Positions 16,944 through 26,053 of a stretch of DNA of 64,000 nucleotides are shown here, in pieces; within the stretch, counting starts at the first letter, position 1, and every line of letters begins with the position of its first letter. Source of the stretch: Alphaproteobacteria bacterium. Lineage in GTDB: Bacteria > Pseudomonadota > Alphaproteobacteria > Micavibrionales > Micavibrionaceae. Made by a program: the position numbers and the translations under genes. The notes under the pieces were generated by a model. That model was not told the origin of the DNA. It made no database searches and saw only the letters and a program-made list of their open reading frames with translations. The DNA lies in NCBI GenBank assembly GCA_023384135.1, contig JAHDXS010000002.1:558001-622000 (forward strand), read 5' to 3'.

Positions 16944-18203
16944 TCAGGTATCCTCGTCCGCCTCTTCGGTCACGGCAGAAGTGAAAAGAATGCCGATCGG
17001 GGTGCCCGCATGAATTTTTACAAGAACCTCAATGTCGTCGGCCATCTCGTCGATGATCTCGCGCACTTCCTCGCCAGCTTCTTTAACGCCGAGCGCTACC
17101 TCTTCCTCGGTATCCAGATCCTGATCAGTCGCGGTGGTGGTTGTCCCGCCGCCGCTCGTGTCAATCACAATGCTTGTCGCATCGGTCTGGGATATCGCAT
17201 CGGCGAAACCTTCAACGAAGGCCGCCGCAGCGGGAAGAACGATACGTTGCAAATACCGGTGGTCCACTTCAGTCGCCAAGCCAGGGAGAGTGGTCTCAGG
17301 ATCAAGAGCGATTGCGTCGATATCGATATCCTGCCCCTCATACACTAGGGTATTAAAGGTCAGGGTAAGATAATCGTTCTGAACGGTGAACGTACCGAGC
17401 AGCTTGGCACCCTTGAGCGGCCCGGAGACCATCAGCGCAAGAACAGGGCCGGGAACGTCCGAATTAGCCTCGATAATCAACTGCCCATATTCGATTTCGC
17501 CGGCAGGAATGAGGACAATAGGCTCTTCCTCTTCGACTTCACCGTCAAACTCACCGTCTCCTTCAGGGTTATTTCCGTCAACGGCCTGCCCGCCATCTTC
17601 CTTGAAGTCAACAAGAGACATGTACGTAAATTTGAGCCTCTCAGACCGCGCGCCCAAAATGGACTGCATCTGACGGCTCATCGACTCGGCCATCTGCTTC
17701 ATGGCTTCATTCTGTTGCTCAGAATCAAGAACGGTAACGGGCTCAACGTCTTCTTCTTTATTGGTGTTTCTCAGGACGCGCTCTTCCTGCATGCGGCGCC
17801 AGCGGTGCAGCGGATCTTCGCTTTCCGTCTGCTCTTCAGGCAACTGCAGGCGATCCGTAGGCGCCTCAACGGGCACCGGAATGGTACTGTCGCCGGTTCG
17901 AAGAGCCTTATCGAGGTCTTCCTCGTTCTTCTCTTCAACAGCCGCAACATAAGCGGGAGAAGCCTCGGCCGTCCCCGGAGGGGCGCTAACCTCAGAAGCC
18001 ATGGGCAACATGGAATCCTTGACTTCCTCAGGCTTCTGGCCAAAAAACCACATCGCGCCGAACACAACGGAAACGGCGCCAACGATAACGCCTATCTTGG
18101 CAATCGGGCTGCTCCGGAGTGCATCCCCGGGAGAGCTTTTTTGCACAAACTCATCAAACCCCTCTTCGGAGCCGATGATTTCTTCATCAAGATCGTCATT
18201 CAT
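16944..18203 (-). CDS. icmE: IcmE/DotG, VirB10-like core channel protein (short form)
   Basis: 419 residues. One transmembrane helix near residue 35-52 (IAKIGVIVGAVSVVFGAMWF), a charged linker, then the VirB10-like beta-barrel domain: EIEYGQLIIEANSDVPGP, GAKLLGTFTVQNDYLTL, and the C-terminal antenna/strand region ending VKIHAGTPIGILFTS. DotG runs from the inner to the outer membrane and lines the translocation channel. Legionella DotG is over 1000 residues because of a long pentapeptide-like repeat region; that region is absent here, as in other small DotG/TraO proteins. Its start overlaps the icmK stop by 8 bases. Confidence 0.92.
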   Translation of the reverse strand: MNDDLDEEIIGSEEGFDEFVQKSSPGDALRSSPIAKIGVIVGAVSVVFGAMWFFGQKPEEVKDSMLPMASEVSAPPGTAEASPAYVAAVEEKNEEDLDKALRTGDSTIPVPVEAPTDRLQLPEEQTESEDPLHRWRRMQEERVLRNTNKEEDVEPVTVLDSEQQNEAMKQMAESMSRQMQSILGARSERLKFTYMSLVDFKEDGGQAVDGNNPEGDGEFDGEVEEEEPIVLIPAGEIEYGQLIIEANSDVPGPVLALMVSGPLKGAKLLGTFTVQNDYLTLTFNTLVYEGQDIDIDAIALDPETTLPGLATEVDHRYLQRIVLPAAAAFVEGFADAISQTDATSIVIDTSGGGTTTTATDQDLDTEEEVALGVKEAGEEVREIIDEMADDIEVLVKIHAGTPIGILFTSAVTEEADEDT

Positions 18204-19326
18204 CTAGCAGTTCCTCACGCTCAGTAAGATAGGCACGGACCATACGCCCTTTGTCGGAGAGAAGAAGAACAGGGGCCTCAGTCAGGGCATAAACCTTGGT
18301 ACCGTCGGCGGATGCAACGGAACTCTGCCAGCCCGGGGAAAGAAGGGTGAGCGGAGTGCGCACATAAGTGTAGTTGTTGTATTTGAACGCGCTGGTTCGA
18401 CCATCAGCGCCCGTGACCGCAAGCTTCACCGCGCCCTCAGGCATAACCCCGGTGAGAGCCGCAGACATATCGACATCGCCCGATGCCAGAGTAATGCCCG
18501 GCTGCATGAGCGGAGCTGTTGCAAAGGGGCCGTTTCCAGGGAGGACCGCGTCAAAACGATAATGCACAAGGTCACGGTTGGTCTCAAGCGTGAAGACCAC
18601 GGGCGTATCAAGGCCGATCATACGAACAGAAATGTTTCCGTGTGAAAAATCGCTGCTCGGGGAGATGCGGATGATATGAGTCGTGTCTTTTTCGGTGTCA
18701 CCCTGAACGGTAAAGTTGCCGACCCACGAAATATCCTCAAAAGGCCAGGGTGCGCCGGTCGAATCAACCATGCTGATCGTCGTTACGTAGCCGAAAGCCA
18801 TCTTGACAATAAGAGGGGCGCTCCCGGGGTCCAGCGAGACGTTCTGCACGACAGTTTCAGGGCGCGGATAGGGGTGAACGGGAACCTCAACAGACTCAAC
18901 GGTGCGGTCATGCCGCTCCAAAAGTGTCCGGATTTCATCGGGGCGAAGAGGCAAAATCTTATCGAGAGCGGCTTGGAAGGCGCCTTTTCGGAACTCATCC
19001 TGCAGCTCCTGCGAAGTCTTCTGAAAGCCCTCAAGGCCGGATTCATCCTCAAAAGCGAAAGGATCTTCCTCAGGCTGATCGGGATCCAGCGAAGGCATAG
19101 CGTCAAGCTTCTCATCACTGGGGGCCTCAGCCGTGGAGTCAGTCTCCGCCTCGGCGCTACCGTCGGTGCTTTCTGCGGCCGGCTCTTCGAAATCCGCGAG
19201 AGGATCGTCCTCTTGCGCCTGAGCAGGAACAAAAACAGCGGTAGTGCATAGGAAAGACAAACCCAATATAAAAAGTCTGACTGGCTCGCCCGAAAGAAGA
19301 GGAAGCTTTGATTTTCTGTTTTTCAT
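18196..19326 (-). CDS. icmK: IcmK/DotH, outer-membrane core protein of Dot/Icm
   Basis: 376 residues with a signal peptide (VRLFILGLSFLCTTAVFVPAQA, cleavage about 37). An acidic low-complexity segment is followed by the conserved helix LRPDEIRTLLERHDRTVESV and the beta domain TIVSMVDSTGAPWPFEDI ... LTLLSPGWQSSVASADGTKV ... APVLLLSDKGRMVRAYL, which are hallmark DotH/TraN features. DotH forms the outer-membrane ring with lipoproteins DotC and DotD, both encoded in the second locus. Translationally coupled to icmE. Confidence 0.93.
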   Translation of the reverse strand: MKNRKSKLPLLSGEPVRLFILGLSFLCTTAVFVPAQAQEDDPLADFEEPAAESTDGSAEAETDSTAEAPSDEKLDAMPSLDPDQPEEDPFAFEDESGLEGFQKTSQELQDEFRKGAFQAALDKILPLRPDEIRTLLERHDRTVESVEVPVHPYPRPETVVQNVSLDPGSAPLIVKMAFGYVTTISMVDSTGAPWPFEDISWVGNFTVQGDTEKDTTHIIRISPSSDFSHGNISVRMIGLDTPVVFTLETNRDLVHYRFDAVLPGNGPFATAPLMQPGITLASGDVDMSAALTGVMPEGAVKLAVTGADGRTSAFKYNNYTYVRTPLTLLSPGWQSSVASADGTKVYALTEAPVLLLSDKGRMVRAYLTEREELLDE

Positions 19327-19447
19327 GACAATGATCTAACCCAGATACTCAAAAAATTAGGTAAACGATACAATGGAAATTCGCAATTGTCACGCACTAA
19401 CAACATAATAAACCGAATAATATTAAAAAAATACGAAACGGCCTCAA

Positions 19448-20158
19448 CTAACGAGGAACGGCAACCCATTGCTCAATCCCAACGCCATTTGGACTTTCTA
19501 GGCGGGGCACACGGACGACAACCACCGTTACGAGCAGTCCCGTATTCTGGGTTTTCGAGCCGGACTGATACGTAAGGGCAAGGGGAACCTGGACGACCCA
19601 CTGGTAGCGGCCGGCAACAAGGCCCTCGGACTCAAGGATTGGGGCCCCCTTCGGGGCGGCGGTCAGAACCTGCTGATTGGCCTCGACCATCTCGATAATA
19701 CGTGAGCGCTGAAGGGCTTGCGTAAAGCTCTCCCATCCCCGCTTGGTAAAGTTGCGGGAGGCTTCCTGAAGTCTCCGGCGATAGTCGCTGAACCCGAAGG
19801 TCATAACCTCTGTGGTGGATTGGGCGACCCAGGACATAAGAGCGGGAGCGCTAAGGTTCGGCTGATTCAGCGGAACCATGGGAACAAGGCGACCGTCCTC
19901 CGTTGTTGCAAAGTAGCGGTGTTCGGGCTGGTGAACGCTGATCACGTAGTACATCGCCCCGATCAGGCCAAGAATCACAACGCTCTGAATGAGGGTGAGC
20001 TTAAGAAGGCTTCGATACCCGTCGCGGTAGAACTCGTTACGGATAACAACGGTGCCCAGTCCGGAAGTATCCGTTTCCGGGGCGGGGGCCTGAGGAGCGC
20101 CAGCCTGAATTTCTTCGGCGGGGGCTGCTGCGCCTTTCTTTTGAAGTTTACCGAGCAT
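19448..20158 (-). CDS. icmL: IcmL/DotI, inner-membrane Dot/Icm protein
   Basis: 236 residues. Conserved juxtamembrane segment EFYRDGYRSLLKLTLIQ leads into the single transmembrane helix (SVVILGLIGAMYYVI), then a VirB8-like periplasmic domain with ALMSWVAQSTTEVMTFGF and FTKRGWESFTQAL, ending in strands (WVVQVPLALTYQSG). DotI/TraM proteins form a periplasmic ring at the inner membrane. It is the first gene of the minus-strand operon and faces the paralogue array across a 250-base divergent region. Confidence 0.93.
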   Translation of the reverse strand: MLGKLQKKGAAAPAEEIQAGAPQAPAPETDTSGLGTVVIRNEFYRDGYRSLLKLTLIQSVVILGLIGAMYYVISVHQPEHRYFATTEDGRLVPMVPLNQPNLSAPALMSWVAQSTTEVMTFGFSDYRRRLQEASRNFTKRGWESFTQALQRSRIIEMVEANQQVLTAAPKGAPILESEGLVAGRYQWVVQVPLALTYQSGSKTQNTGLLVTVVVVRVPRLESPNGVGIEQWVAVPR

Positions 20159-20408
20159 GAGACATCTTCTTGAGGGTTATTATGAAGGTTCATTATCTTT
20201 TTTTAATTCAAAAAATCAATCCCGATAATCAATTAAATGAAATTTGATCTGAGTTTCGCAAAAAACGTGCCTTTACGAAAGGGCGTATGATAGTATAGCC
20301 TGTAGTCCCGGGACCTGTACGTGGGGCGTTTTTTAACGCCTGTACGCGACACGAATGAGGTCCGGTATTTTTGGTGTAATTGTCCTTAGGGTGCGGTAGC
20401 AAACCATT
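20159..20408. promoter_or_regulatory. Divergent control region between icmL and the paralogue array
   Basis: About 250 bases separate the two start codons. The icmL side is very AT-rich (20180-20250). Toward the array there is a possible promoter, TTTACG at 20272-20277 and TATAGC at 20294-20299 (spacer 16), and then a leader of about 105 bases containing a short hairpin GGCGTT-TTTT-AACGCC at 20325-20340. One shared region driving the secretion operon and the array suggests co-regulation; the promoter call itself is weak. Confidence 0.4.
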
Positions 20409-21839
20409 ATGAAGACCATCCTGGCTAAAATCCGCAGGACTTTATGGATAGGAGCGATTGCATCTGTCTTTGCTGGCGCCAGCCTCACTCTGACATTACA
20501 AGCCTCTTTTGCAGCCTCTCCGCCTTGCGGATGCGTGGTCGATTCGTGCTCGTCCGGTGACTGTACCGCGGCAAGCAACGACCTTGAGCAATATCACGAC
20601 GACCTTGAGCAAAATACGCAGGACGAATTCGACGATGATCTTGAGGCGTTCGAAGACTGGCTTGTCGAAGAGATGTTCCAGGACGAAATTGTCCCCGCCA
20701 TGGCTGACATGACAACGCAAATGAGCGCGGTCGCCATGCAGCAGATGAACATCATCGGGGCCTTCATGGATGCTGAAATCCAGCTGGACACCCAGCGCCT
20801 GATGCGGCAGCTCCAGGCCGAAGCTCATAAAGATTACCGCCCTTCCGATGATTTCTGCTGGTTCGGAACCAACATACGCAGCATGGCGAATTCTGAGCGC
20901 AGATCCCACCACAACTCCATGGCGCTTTCAGCATCAGGCCTTGCGCGCCAGCTTGGGAACGCCGACCAAAATGCGGCGCCAAGCGCTGAGCAGGACTACC
21001 GGGGACGTTGGGCGCAGTTCGTGGACACTTACTGCGACACAAAAGACAACAACTGGAACGTGCCGAGCGCTCTTGTTTCCGCGGGCCCCTCATACGGTCA
21101 GCTGACAGGTTTGGAATTTGCCTGCGATCATGATGGCGATTTCCCCGGCGGCGGCGATAAGGGCGCGGACGATCCCTGGCGCATGAACATCGACATTGAC
21201 TACACCCGGCTCGTGGACGCGCCGAGAACCTTGGAGGTCAACTTCACAAACGCTACGCGAACGGATGATGAGGAGGACGTGATCGCCTTGTCCCGCAACC
21301 TCTACGGACACGAGGTTCTGACGCGCAGCTTATCGAGGCTTAAAATTAAATCCGATAACGGGCGTAAGCTCTATCTCATGCTGCGCAGCGTGGCCGCAAA
21401 GCGCAGCGTGGCACAATACAGCTTCGATTCGATCGTGGGCCTGAAATCGGCGGGAACCGGGGCGGCCCTTTTGCCGATCGGCCAAACGCGCCAGTATCTA
21501 GCCTCTATCGTGAAGGAGCTTATGCCCAACGGAACGCCGGACGCCGAGATTTATGAGCTGATCGGCGTGGAGCCGAGCTACTATTCTCAACTCGAAATCA
21601 TGTCCAAAAAGCTTTATCAAAATCCTGATTTTTACGCCAATCTCTATGACACACCCGCAAACATCACCCGTAAGCAGGTCGCGATGCAGGCCATTGAGCT
21701 AATGCTCGACCGTTCGATATACGAAAGCCAGGTCCGCAAGGAGATGGTTGTGTCTGTTTTGTTGTCAAGCAAGCTCAGAGCCCCCTTCCGCGAGGCTAAC
21801 AAGCAGTTGGTTAACGCTTCGGGAGCAAGGAACCAGTGA
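20409..21839 (+). CDS. Exported protein, paralogue 1 of 5 (unrecognised family)
   Basis: 476 residues with a signal peptide and a cysteine-rich start of the mature protein (PPCGCVVDSCSSGDC). A helical core from about residue 95 contains the family signature MSAVAMQQMNIIGAFMDA, LDTQRLMRQLQAEAHKDY (about 125-142) and a Cys soon after. Next come YCDTKDNNW, DIDYTRL, EEDVIALSRNLYG and LRSVAAKRSVAQYSF, then a C-terminal block EIYELIGVEPSYYSQLEIM, NLYDTPANITRK and the predicted helix VAMQAIELMLDRSIYES. I do not recognise the family. It is first in a five-gene run divergent from icmL, so a component, pilus-like or surface protein, or a substrate of the type IVB system are the leading ideas, all inferred from location. 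Confidence 0.85.
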   Translation: MKTILAKIRRTLWIGAIASVFAGASLTLTLQASFAASPPCGCVVDSCSSGDCTAASNDLEQYHDDLEQNTQDEFDDDLEAFEDWLVEEMFQDEIVPAMADMTTQMSAVAMQQMNIIGAFMDAEIQLDTQRLMRQLQAEAHKDYRPSDDFCWFGTNIRSMANSERRSHHNSMALSASGLARQLGNADQNAAPSAEQDYRGRWAQFVDTYCDTKDNNWNVPSALVSAGPSYGQLTGLEFACDHDGDFPGGGDKGADDPWRMNIDIDYTRLVDAPRTLEVNFTNATRTDDEEDVIALSRNLYGHEVLTRSLSRLKIKSDNGRKLYLMLRSVAAKRSVAQYSFDSIVGLKSAGTGAALLPIGQTRQYLASIVKELMPNGTPDAEIYELIGVEPSYYSQLEIMSKKLYQNPDFYANLYDTPANITRKQVAMQAIELMLDRSIYESQVRKEMVVSVLLSSKLRAPFREANKQLVNASGARNQ

Positions 21840-23287
21840 TGGATAAGGGCAGTTTGTCATCACCGTCCCCTCTGCCGCCGAATCGTCCGCGCGGCCTCTT
21901 TTCTGCGCTGGGTGCAAAAAAAATCGTCCTCGTGCTGTTGATGGTTTCTATTGTTGGCGGCTCGGCAATGACGCTGCGCAGCAAAAGCGCTGAAGCGATC
22001 TGCGTATCGGTCCCGTGTTGGGCCTGCGGTATCCTGGATTGTATTCTCGTTCCGATTATTGCCGAGATTATCGGCGAGATTTTTGAGGCGATCATCGAGG
22101 AAAATATAGAAGACCACATCAACAACGAAGAAAACTGGATCGTCGAGGACTTCTTCGAGGATTTCTGGGTCGTGGGCCTCGCCGAAATGACGGAATACCT
22201 CTCCGCTATGGGCATGTACCAAATGGAGATTCTGGGGGCGATGCTGGATGCCAAGCATCAATTGGAAACGCAACGTCTTTTCTGGCAACTGCACGCTGAG
22301 GCGCACAAGGACTACCATCCTAGCGAGGAAATATGCTGGATGGGCACGGCAGCCCGCAGCTTGGCGGCTTCGGAAGCGCGCGGTATATTCAACAAGCGCG
22401 TTCTCTCTGATCGCATGCTGGATCGGCAATTGGCCAACGATAGCATTGTTGGCGCGCAAAGCGTCCAGAGGGATAAGGCGGATCGTTGGCGCCAGTTTGT
22501 CCGCACCTACTGCGACCCGAAGGACAACAACTGGATTGGGGCCGGAACAGGTCTGGACAGGGCGTGTGACCACGATGGCCCCGGCGGGGCGGGGACAACC
22601 GGTGCAATCGCCGCCGAACGTAAGAATATTGATGTCGATTACACGCGCCTGATCGAGTACCGCAGAAGCTTGAACACAAATTTTGCAGATGGCGCGGCGT
22701 TCCCGCCTTCAAGCGATGATGAAGACGTCATGGCCATGGCGAGCAATCTTTACGGCAGTACCGTTCTGTCCCGCGGCTTGGCGCGAATCGATACACGCAA
22801 ACAGGCCGGTCAGAAGCTCTACCTGCAACTGCGCAGCGTGGCGGCCAAGCGCAGCGTTGCCTATAATACCTTCGCGACCATCGTAGGCATGAAATCAGCC
22901 GGGACATCCGACACCATAGCCGGCGCGCCGCCCCTCACCCGCACCTTCTTGGCCTCCGCGTTTCGTCAGTTAATGCCTGCCGCCGTCACAGACGCGGAGA
23001 TTTATAGAATTATTGGCGAGAACCCGAGCTACATGGCGCAGCTCGAGGTCTTGGCGAAAAAGATATATCAAAACCCTGACTTCTACTCGGGCCTTTACGA
23101 CAAACCCGCGAACGTCGCACGAAAGAGCGTGGCGATGAAGGCGATTGACCTTATGCTTGACCGCATTCTTTATGAGAGTGAACTCAGACAGGAAATGCTT
23201 CTCTCGGTTTTGCTCTCCAGCTACTCCAGAGAAGAGTTTAGGAAGCTGAACAGCGAGATTATAAATACGAAACGTGCGCAAGACTAA
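21839..23287 (+). CDS. Exported protein, paralogue 2 of 5
   Basis: 482 residues; the ATG at 21839 shares its first base with the stop of paralogue 1, so the two are translationally coupled (a GTG one codon earlier is possible). A hydrophobic export signal (about residues 25-45) is followed by a Cys-rich segment (CVSVPCWACGILDC). The family core is complete: YLSAMGMYQMEILGAMLDA, LETQRLFWQLHAEAHKDYHP (about 143-160), YCDPKDNNW, CDHDG, DVDYTRL, LRSVAAKRSVAYNTF, EIYRIIGENPSYMAQLEVL and LYDKPANVARK. It is closest to paralogue 1, sharing the CDHDG block and the LRSVAAKRSVA motif, so this pair probably arose by the most recent duplication. Function unknown. Confidence 0.85.
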   Translation: MDKGSLSSPSPLPPNRPRGLFSALGAKKIVLVLLMVSIVGGSAMTLRSKSAEAICVSVPCWACGILDCILVPIIAEIIGEIFEAIIEENIEDHINNEENWIVEDFFEDFWVVGLAEMTEYLSAMGMYQMEILGAMLDAKHQLETQRLFWQLHAEAHKDYHPSEEICWMGTAARSLAASEARGIFNKRVLSDRMLDRQLANDSIVGAQSVQRDKADRWRQFVRTYCDPKDNNWIGAGTGLDRACDHDGPGGAGTTGAIAAERKNIDVDYTRLIEYRRSLNTNFADGAAFPPSSDDEDVMAMASNLYGSTVLSRGLARIDTRKQAGQKLYLQLRSVAAKRSVAYNTFATIVGMKSAGTSDTIAGAPPLTRTFLASAFRQLMPAAVTDAEIYRIIGENPSYMAQLEVLAKKIYQNPDFYSGLYDKPANVARKSVAMKAIDLMLDRILYESELRQEMLLSVLLSSYSREEFRKLNSEIINTKRAQD

Positions 23288-23299
23288 TAAGACGGCGAT

Positions 23300-24691
23300 A
23301 TGACGGAAATGAAACAAGGGCCCCTGAAAACAAGACGAGTTACAAAGCTTAAGGGCTTTGGGCTGGCCGCTGCCCTTGGCCTTGTGGCGCTCCTATACCC
23401 TGTAAAACCGGCGCAGGCCTGCTGTACCTGTCAGGCGATCATCAACATCGCCGATCCTTTCGTATGGCAGGAGGCCGAAGACGACTTTAATGAAAAAATC
23501 AACGATGAGTTCCTGAGGCTCGAGCGCTTTATTGTTCATGAAATGTGGGAAGATAGCATCCTTCCCGCCATGATGCTGGCCGCGGAGCAGTTTACGGCCG
23601 TCGCCATTCAGCAGGTTATGGCGATCGGAACCCTCTTCGATGCCAAGCAACAGCTTGAAACGCAGCAGCTCCTTCAGGTCATGCAAGCCCGTGTACATAA
23701 AGACTACGTGCCGAGTGTCGCTATATGTAACTACGGAACCATGATCAAAAGCTTGGCGGCGACTGAGCGCAAAAATGAAATTCAATCGGTGATTCTGGCT
23801 CAACGCTCCCAGGATCGTCAGCTCGGCCACGCAGGATCGTCCGGCACATACGGGAACGATATTGACATCGACAACCGCCTCAGACAGTTCTCCGCCAAAT
23901 ACTGCAGCGAAAAAGACCGCAACAGCACCCTTTCTGCCGCATGTACGGCGCTGGCGTGGGGCGGCCTGTCCGTGGCGCAGCGCCGTCAGTTGGACCGGGA
24001 TATCGACTATTTCACCGTGATAGATTCGCCCTGGACCATTAAGATGGACCTCACGAATACCGTCTTCACAGCCGCTGGCCCGCCCGCGATCGACAATATT
24101 GAAGAGGAAGACGTTCTGTCCCTTAATAGCAACCTCTTCGGGCACGGCATTTTTCCAAGGCCCCCGGCGCGTCTTCTGGCAAACTCTCAGGCCAACGACA
24201 CGCTGACCGAAATGCAGGAAGCATACATGGAATTGCGCTCGATCGTGGCTAAGCGAAACGTTGCGGAAAACAGCTACCACGCCATTGCCGCCATGAAAGC
24301 AGAGGGAAGTACGGCCGTGGATGCGGGTGGAAACGTCGTGCCGATGAACGCCCGCGTATTTCTGGAGCCGGTCCTGACCGAGTTGGGCGTGCCGGCTGCG
24401 GAGGTTCTGGCGCTGATTGGTGAAAACCCGAGCTATTATGCGCAGATGGAATTGCTCACCAAAAAAGTTTATCAGAACCCCGACTTTTTCACGAACCTCT
24501 ACGACACGCCTGCGAACGTAGACCGCAAGCTTGTAACCCTTCAGGCAATTAAATTGATGCAGAAATTCGACCTGTTCAAAAGTTTCTTGCGAAACGAAGC
24601 GTCGTTCTCCGTTTTGCTTGAGCTTTCGGTCATCGAGCTCCAAAGGGAAATCGAGGACCAAATTAGAATCGCCAAGACGACGGATCGCTGA
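23300..24691 (+). CDS. Exported protein, paralogue 3 of 5
   Basis: 463 residues, starting 12 bases after paralogue 2. Signal region FGLAAALGLVALLYPVKPAQA with cleavage near residue 34, then CCTCQ. The core has the same landmarks: FTAVAIQQVMAIGTLFDA, LETQQLLQVMQARVHKDYVP (about 118-137), YCSEKDRN, DIDYFTV, EEDVLSLNSNLFG, VAKRNVAENSYHAIAAMK, VLALIGENPSYYAQMELL, NLYDTPANVDRK. It lacks the CDHDG block found in 1 and 2 and groups with paralogues 4 and 5. An alternative ATG lies three codons downstream. Function unknown. Confidence 0.85.
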   Translation: MTEMKQGPLKTRRVTKLKGFGLAAALGLVALLYPVKPAQACCTCQAIINIADPFVWQEAEDDFNEKINDEFLRLERFIVHEMWEDSILPAMMLAAEQFTAVAIQQVMAIGTLFDAKQQLETQQLLQVMQARVHKDYVPSVAICNYGTMIKSLAATERKNEIQSVILAQRSQDRQLGHAGSSGTYGNDIDIDNRLRQFSAKYCSEKDRNSTLSAACTALAWGGLSVAQRRQLDRDIDYFTVIDSPWTIKMDLTNTVFTAAGPPAIDNIEEEDVLSLNSNLFGHGIFPRPPARLLANSQANDTLTEMQEAYMELRSIVAKRNVAENSYHAIAAMKAEGSTAVDAGGNVVPMNARVFLEPVLTELGVPAAEVLALIGENPSYYAQMELLTKKVYQNPDFFTNLYDTPANVDRKLVTLQAIKLMQKFDLFKSFLRNEASFSVLLELSVIELQREIEDQIRIAKTTDR

Positions 24692-24693
24692 CC

Positions 24694-26022
24694 ATGAGCT
24701 TGAGCAAGATAAACAAAATTCTCAAAAAGCCGATCCTCACGATCCTATTCGTGATCTTTTTGTGCACGGCGCCATTCACAGTCAAGCGTGCCGAAGCGGT
24801 CATCTGTTGCGTAAGCTGCTGTAGCTGTCTGACCGATGTCCTTTTGCCCGACGACATCACAATGTGGATTGAGAACTGGATCAACATCAATCTTCACATC
24901 TTCATCCAACTCACCTTGCACCGAATCTTTTTCTTTGACTGGGAGTTCTGGCAGCAGAATCTGCTGCCGGCGATGATGGCTATGGCCGAACAGCTGAGCG
25001 CTGTCGCCATGCAGCAGATGACGATTATCGGCACGTTCCTGGATGCGCAAGAGCAACTTGAAACCCAGCGCCTTTTCCAGCAACTCATGGCCCGCGCCCA
25101 CAAGGATTACCATCCCAGCATCGAGATGTGCGAAGTGGGTACGCGAATCAAAAGTTTGGCCTCATCTGAGAGGATGGGCGAATTGGCCACACTGATCCTC
25201 AGCCAGCGTGCGCAGGACCGCGCTTTCGGAAATTCAAACGTCGCGGCTTTCGGTGGGGACCGTACGGACATGGTCAACCGTGTGGAACAGTTCCGCTCGG
25301 TCTTCTGTGACCGCAGGGACAACAACGACTCTCTCGACCTGCTGTGTACCAGCCCGACGACCGCGGCTGGCCGCGAACGTTACAACAAGGACATCGATTT
25401 CCCGCGCACCATCATGCACCCCTTCACCGTGACGGCGAATTTTACGAACGCCGGTCCCGCGACCCCGCAGGAAGAAGAAATCGTCGCCTTGGCGAGCAAC
25501 CTCTACGGCTATGAGACGTTCTTCAGACCTGACCCGCAGGCTTTGGCGAACGAGCCCGCAAGGCAGGTCACAGGCGCCCAGCAGGCCTATATCGACATGC
25601 GCGCGCGCGTCGCACAGATGAGCGTGGCGGAAAACAGCTTTAATGCGATTGTTGGCATGAAGGTCGAGGGAACGGCAGGCTCCCGCACGTTTATGGAGGC
25701 TTTCCTCCAGCAGCTGGGCGTTCCGGCGGCTGAGGCAACGGCGCTTTTGGGTAATAACCCAAGCTATGAGGCGCAGATGGAAATCCTGACCAAAAAAGCC
25801 TATCAGGACCCGAGATTCTACACGAACCTATACGATAAGCCCGCCAACGTAGAAAGAAAAGGCGCGGCGATGCAGGCCATAGGCCTCATCCAGAAATTCG
25901 ATATGCTAAAGAGCTATCTTCGGACGGAAGCTTCCTTGTCTATTCTCTTGGAGCTGGCTGTTGACGAGCTTCAGAGCGAAATCGAGGACGCGATCGACAC
26001 TGTGGATACGTCAAAACAATAA
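24694..26022 (+). CDS. Exported protein, paralogue 4 of 5
   Basis: 442 residues, only 2 bases after paralogue 3. Signal segment ILTILFVIFLCTAPFTVKRAEA, then the most cysteine-rich leader of the set (ICCVSCCSCL), followed by an amphipathic or membrane-touching stretch (WININLHIFIQLTLHRIFFF). The family core follows: LSAVAMQQMTIIGTFLDA, LETQRLFQQLMARAHKDYHP, FCDRRDNNDSLDLLC, VAQMSVAENSFNAIVGMK, ALLGNNPSYEAQMEILTKKA and NLYDKPANVERK. The C-terminal helix is acidic. Function unknown. Confidence 0.85.
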   Translation: MSLSKINKILKKPILTILFVIFLCTAPFTVKRAEAVICCVSCCSCLTDVLLPDDITMWIENWININLHIFIQLTLHRIFFFDWEFWQQNLLPAMMAMAEQLSAVAMQQMTIIGTFLDAQEQLETQRLFQQLMARAHKDYHPSIEMCEVGTRIKSLASSERMGELATLILSQRAQDRAFGNSNVAAFGGDRTDMVNRVEQFRSVFCDRRDNNDSLDLLCTSPTTAAGRERYNKDIDFPRTIMHPFTVTANFTNAGPATPQEEEIVALASNLYGYETFFRPDPQALANEPARQVTGAQQAYIDMRARVAQMSVAENSFNAIVGMKVEGTAGSRTFMEAFLQQLGVPAAEATALLGNNPSYEAQMEILTKKAYQDPRFYTNLYDKPANVERKGAAMQAIGLIQKFDMLKSYLRTEASLSILLELAVDELQSEIEDAIDTVDTSKQ

Positions 26023-26053
26023 ACGCGCGAGCGTTGTTTAAGGGAGACAGGGC

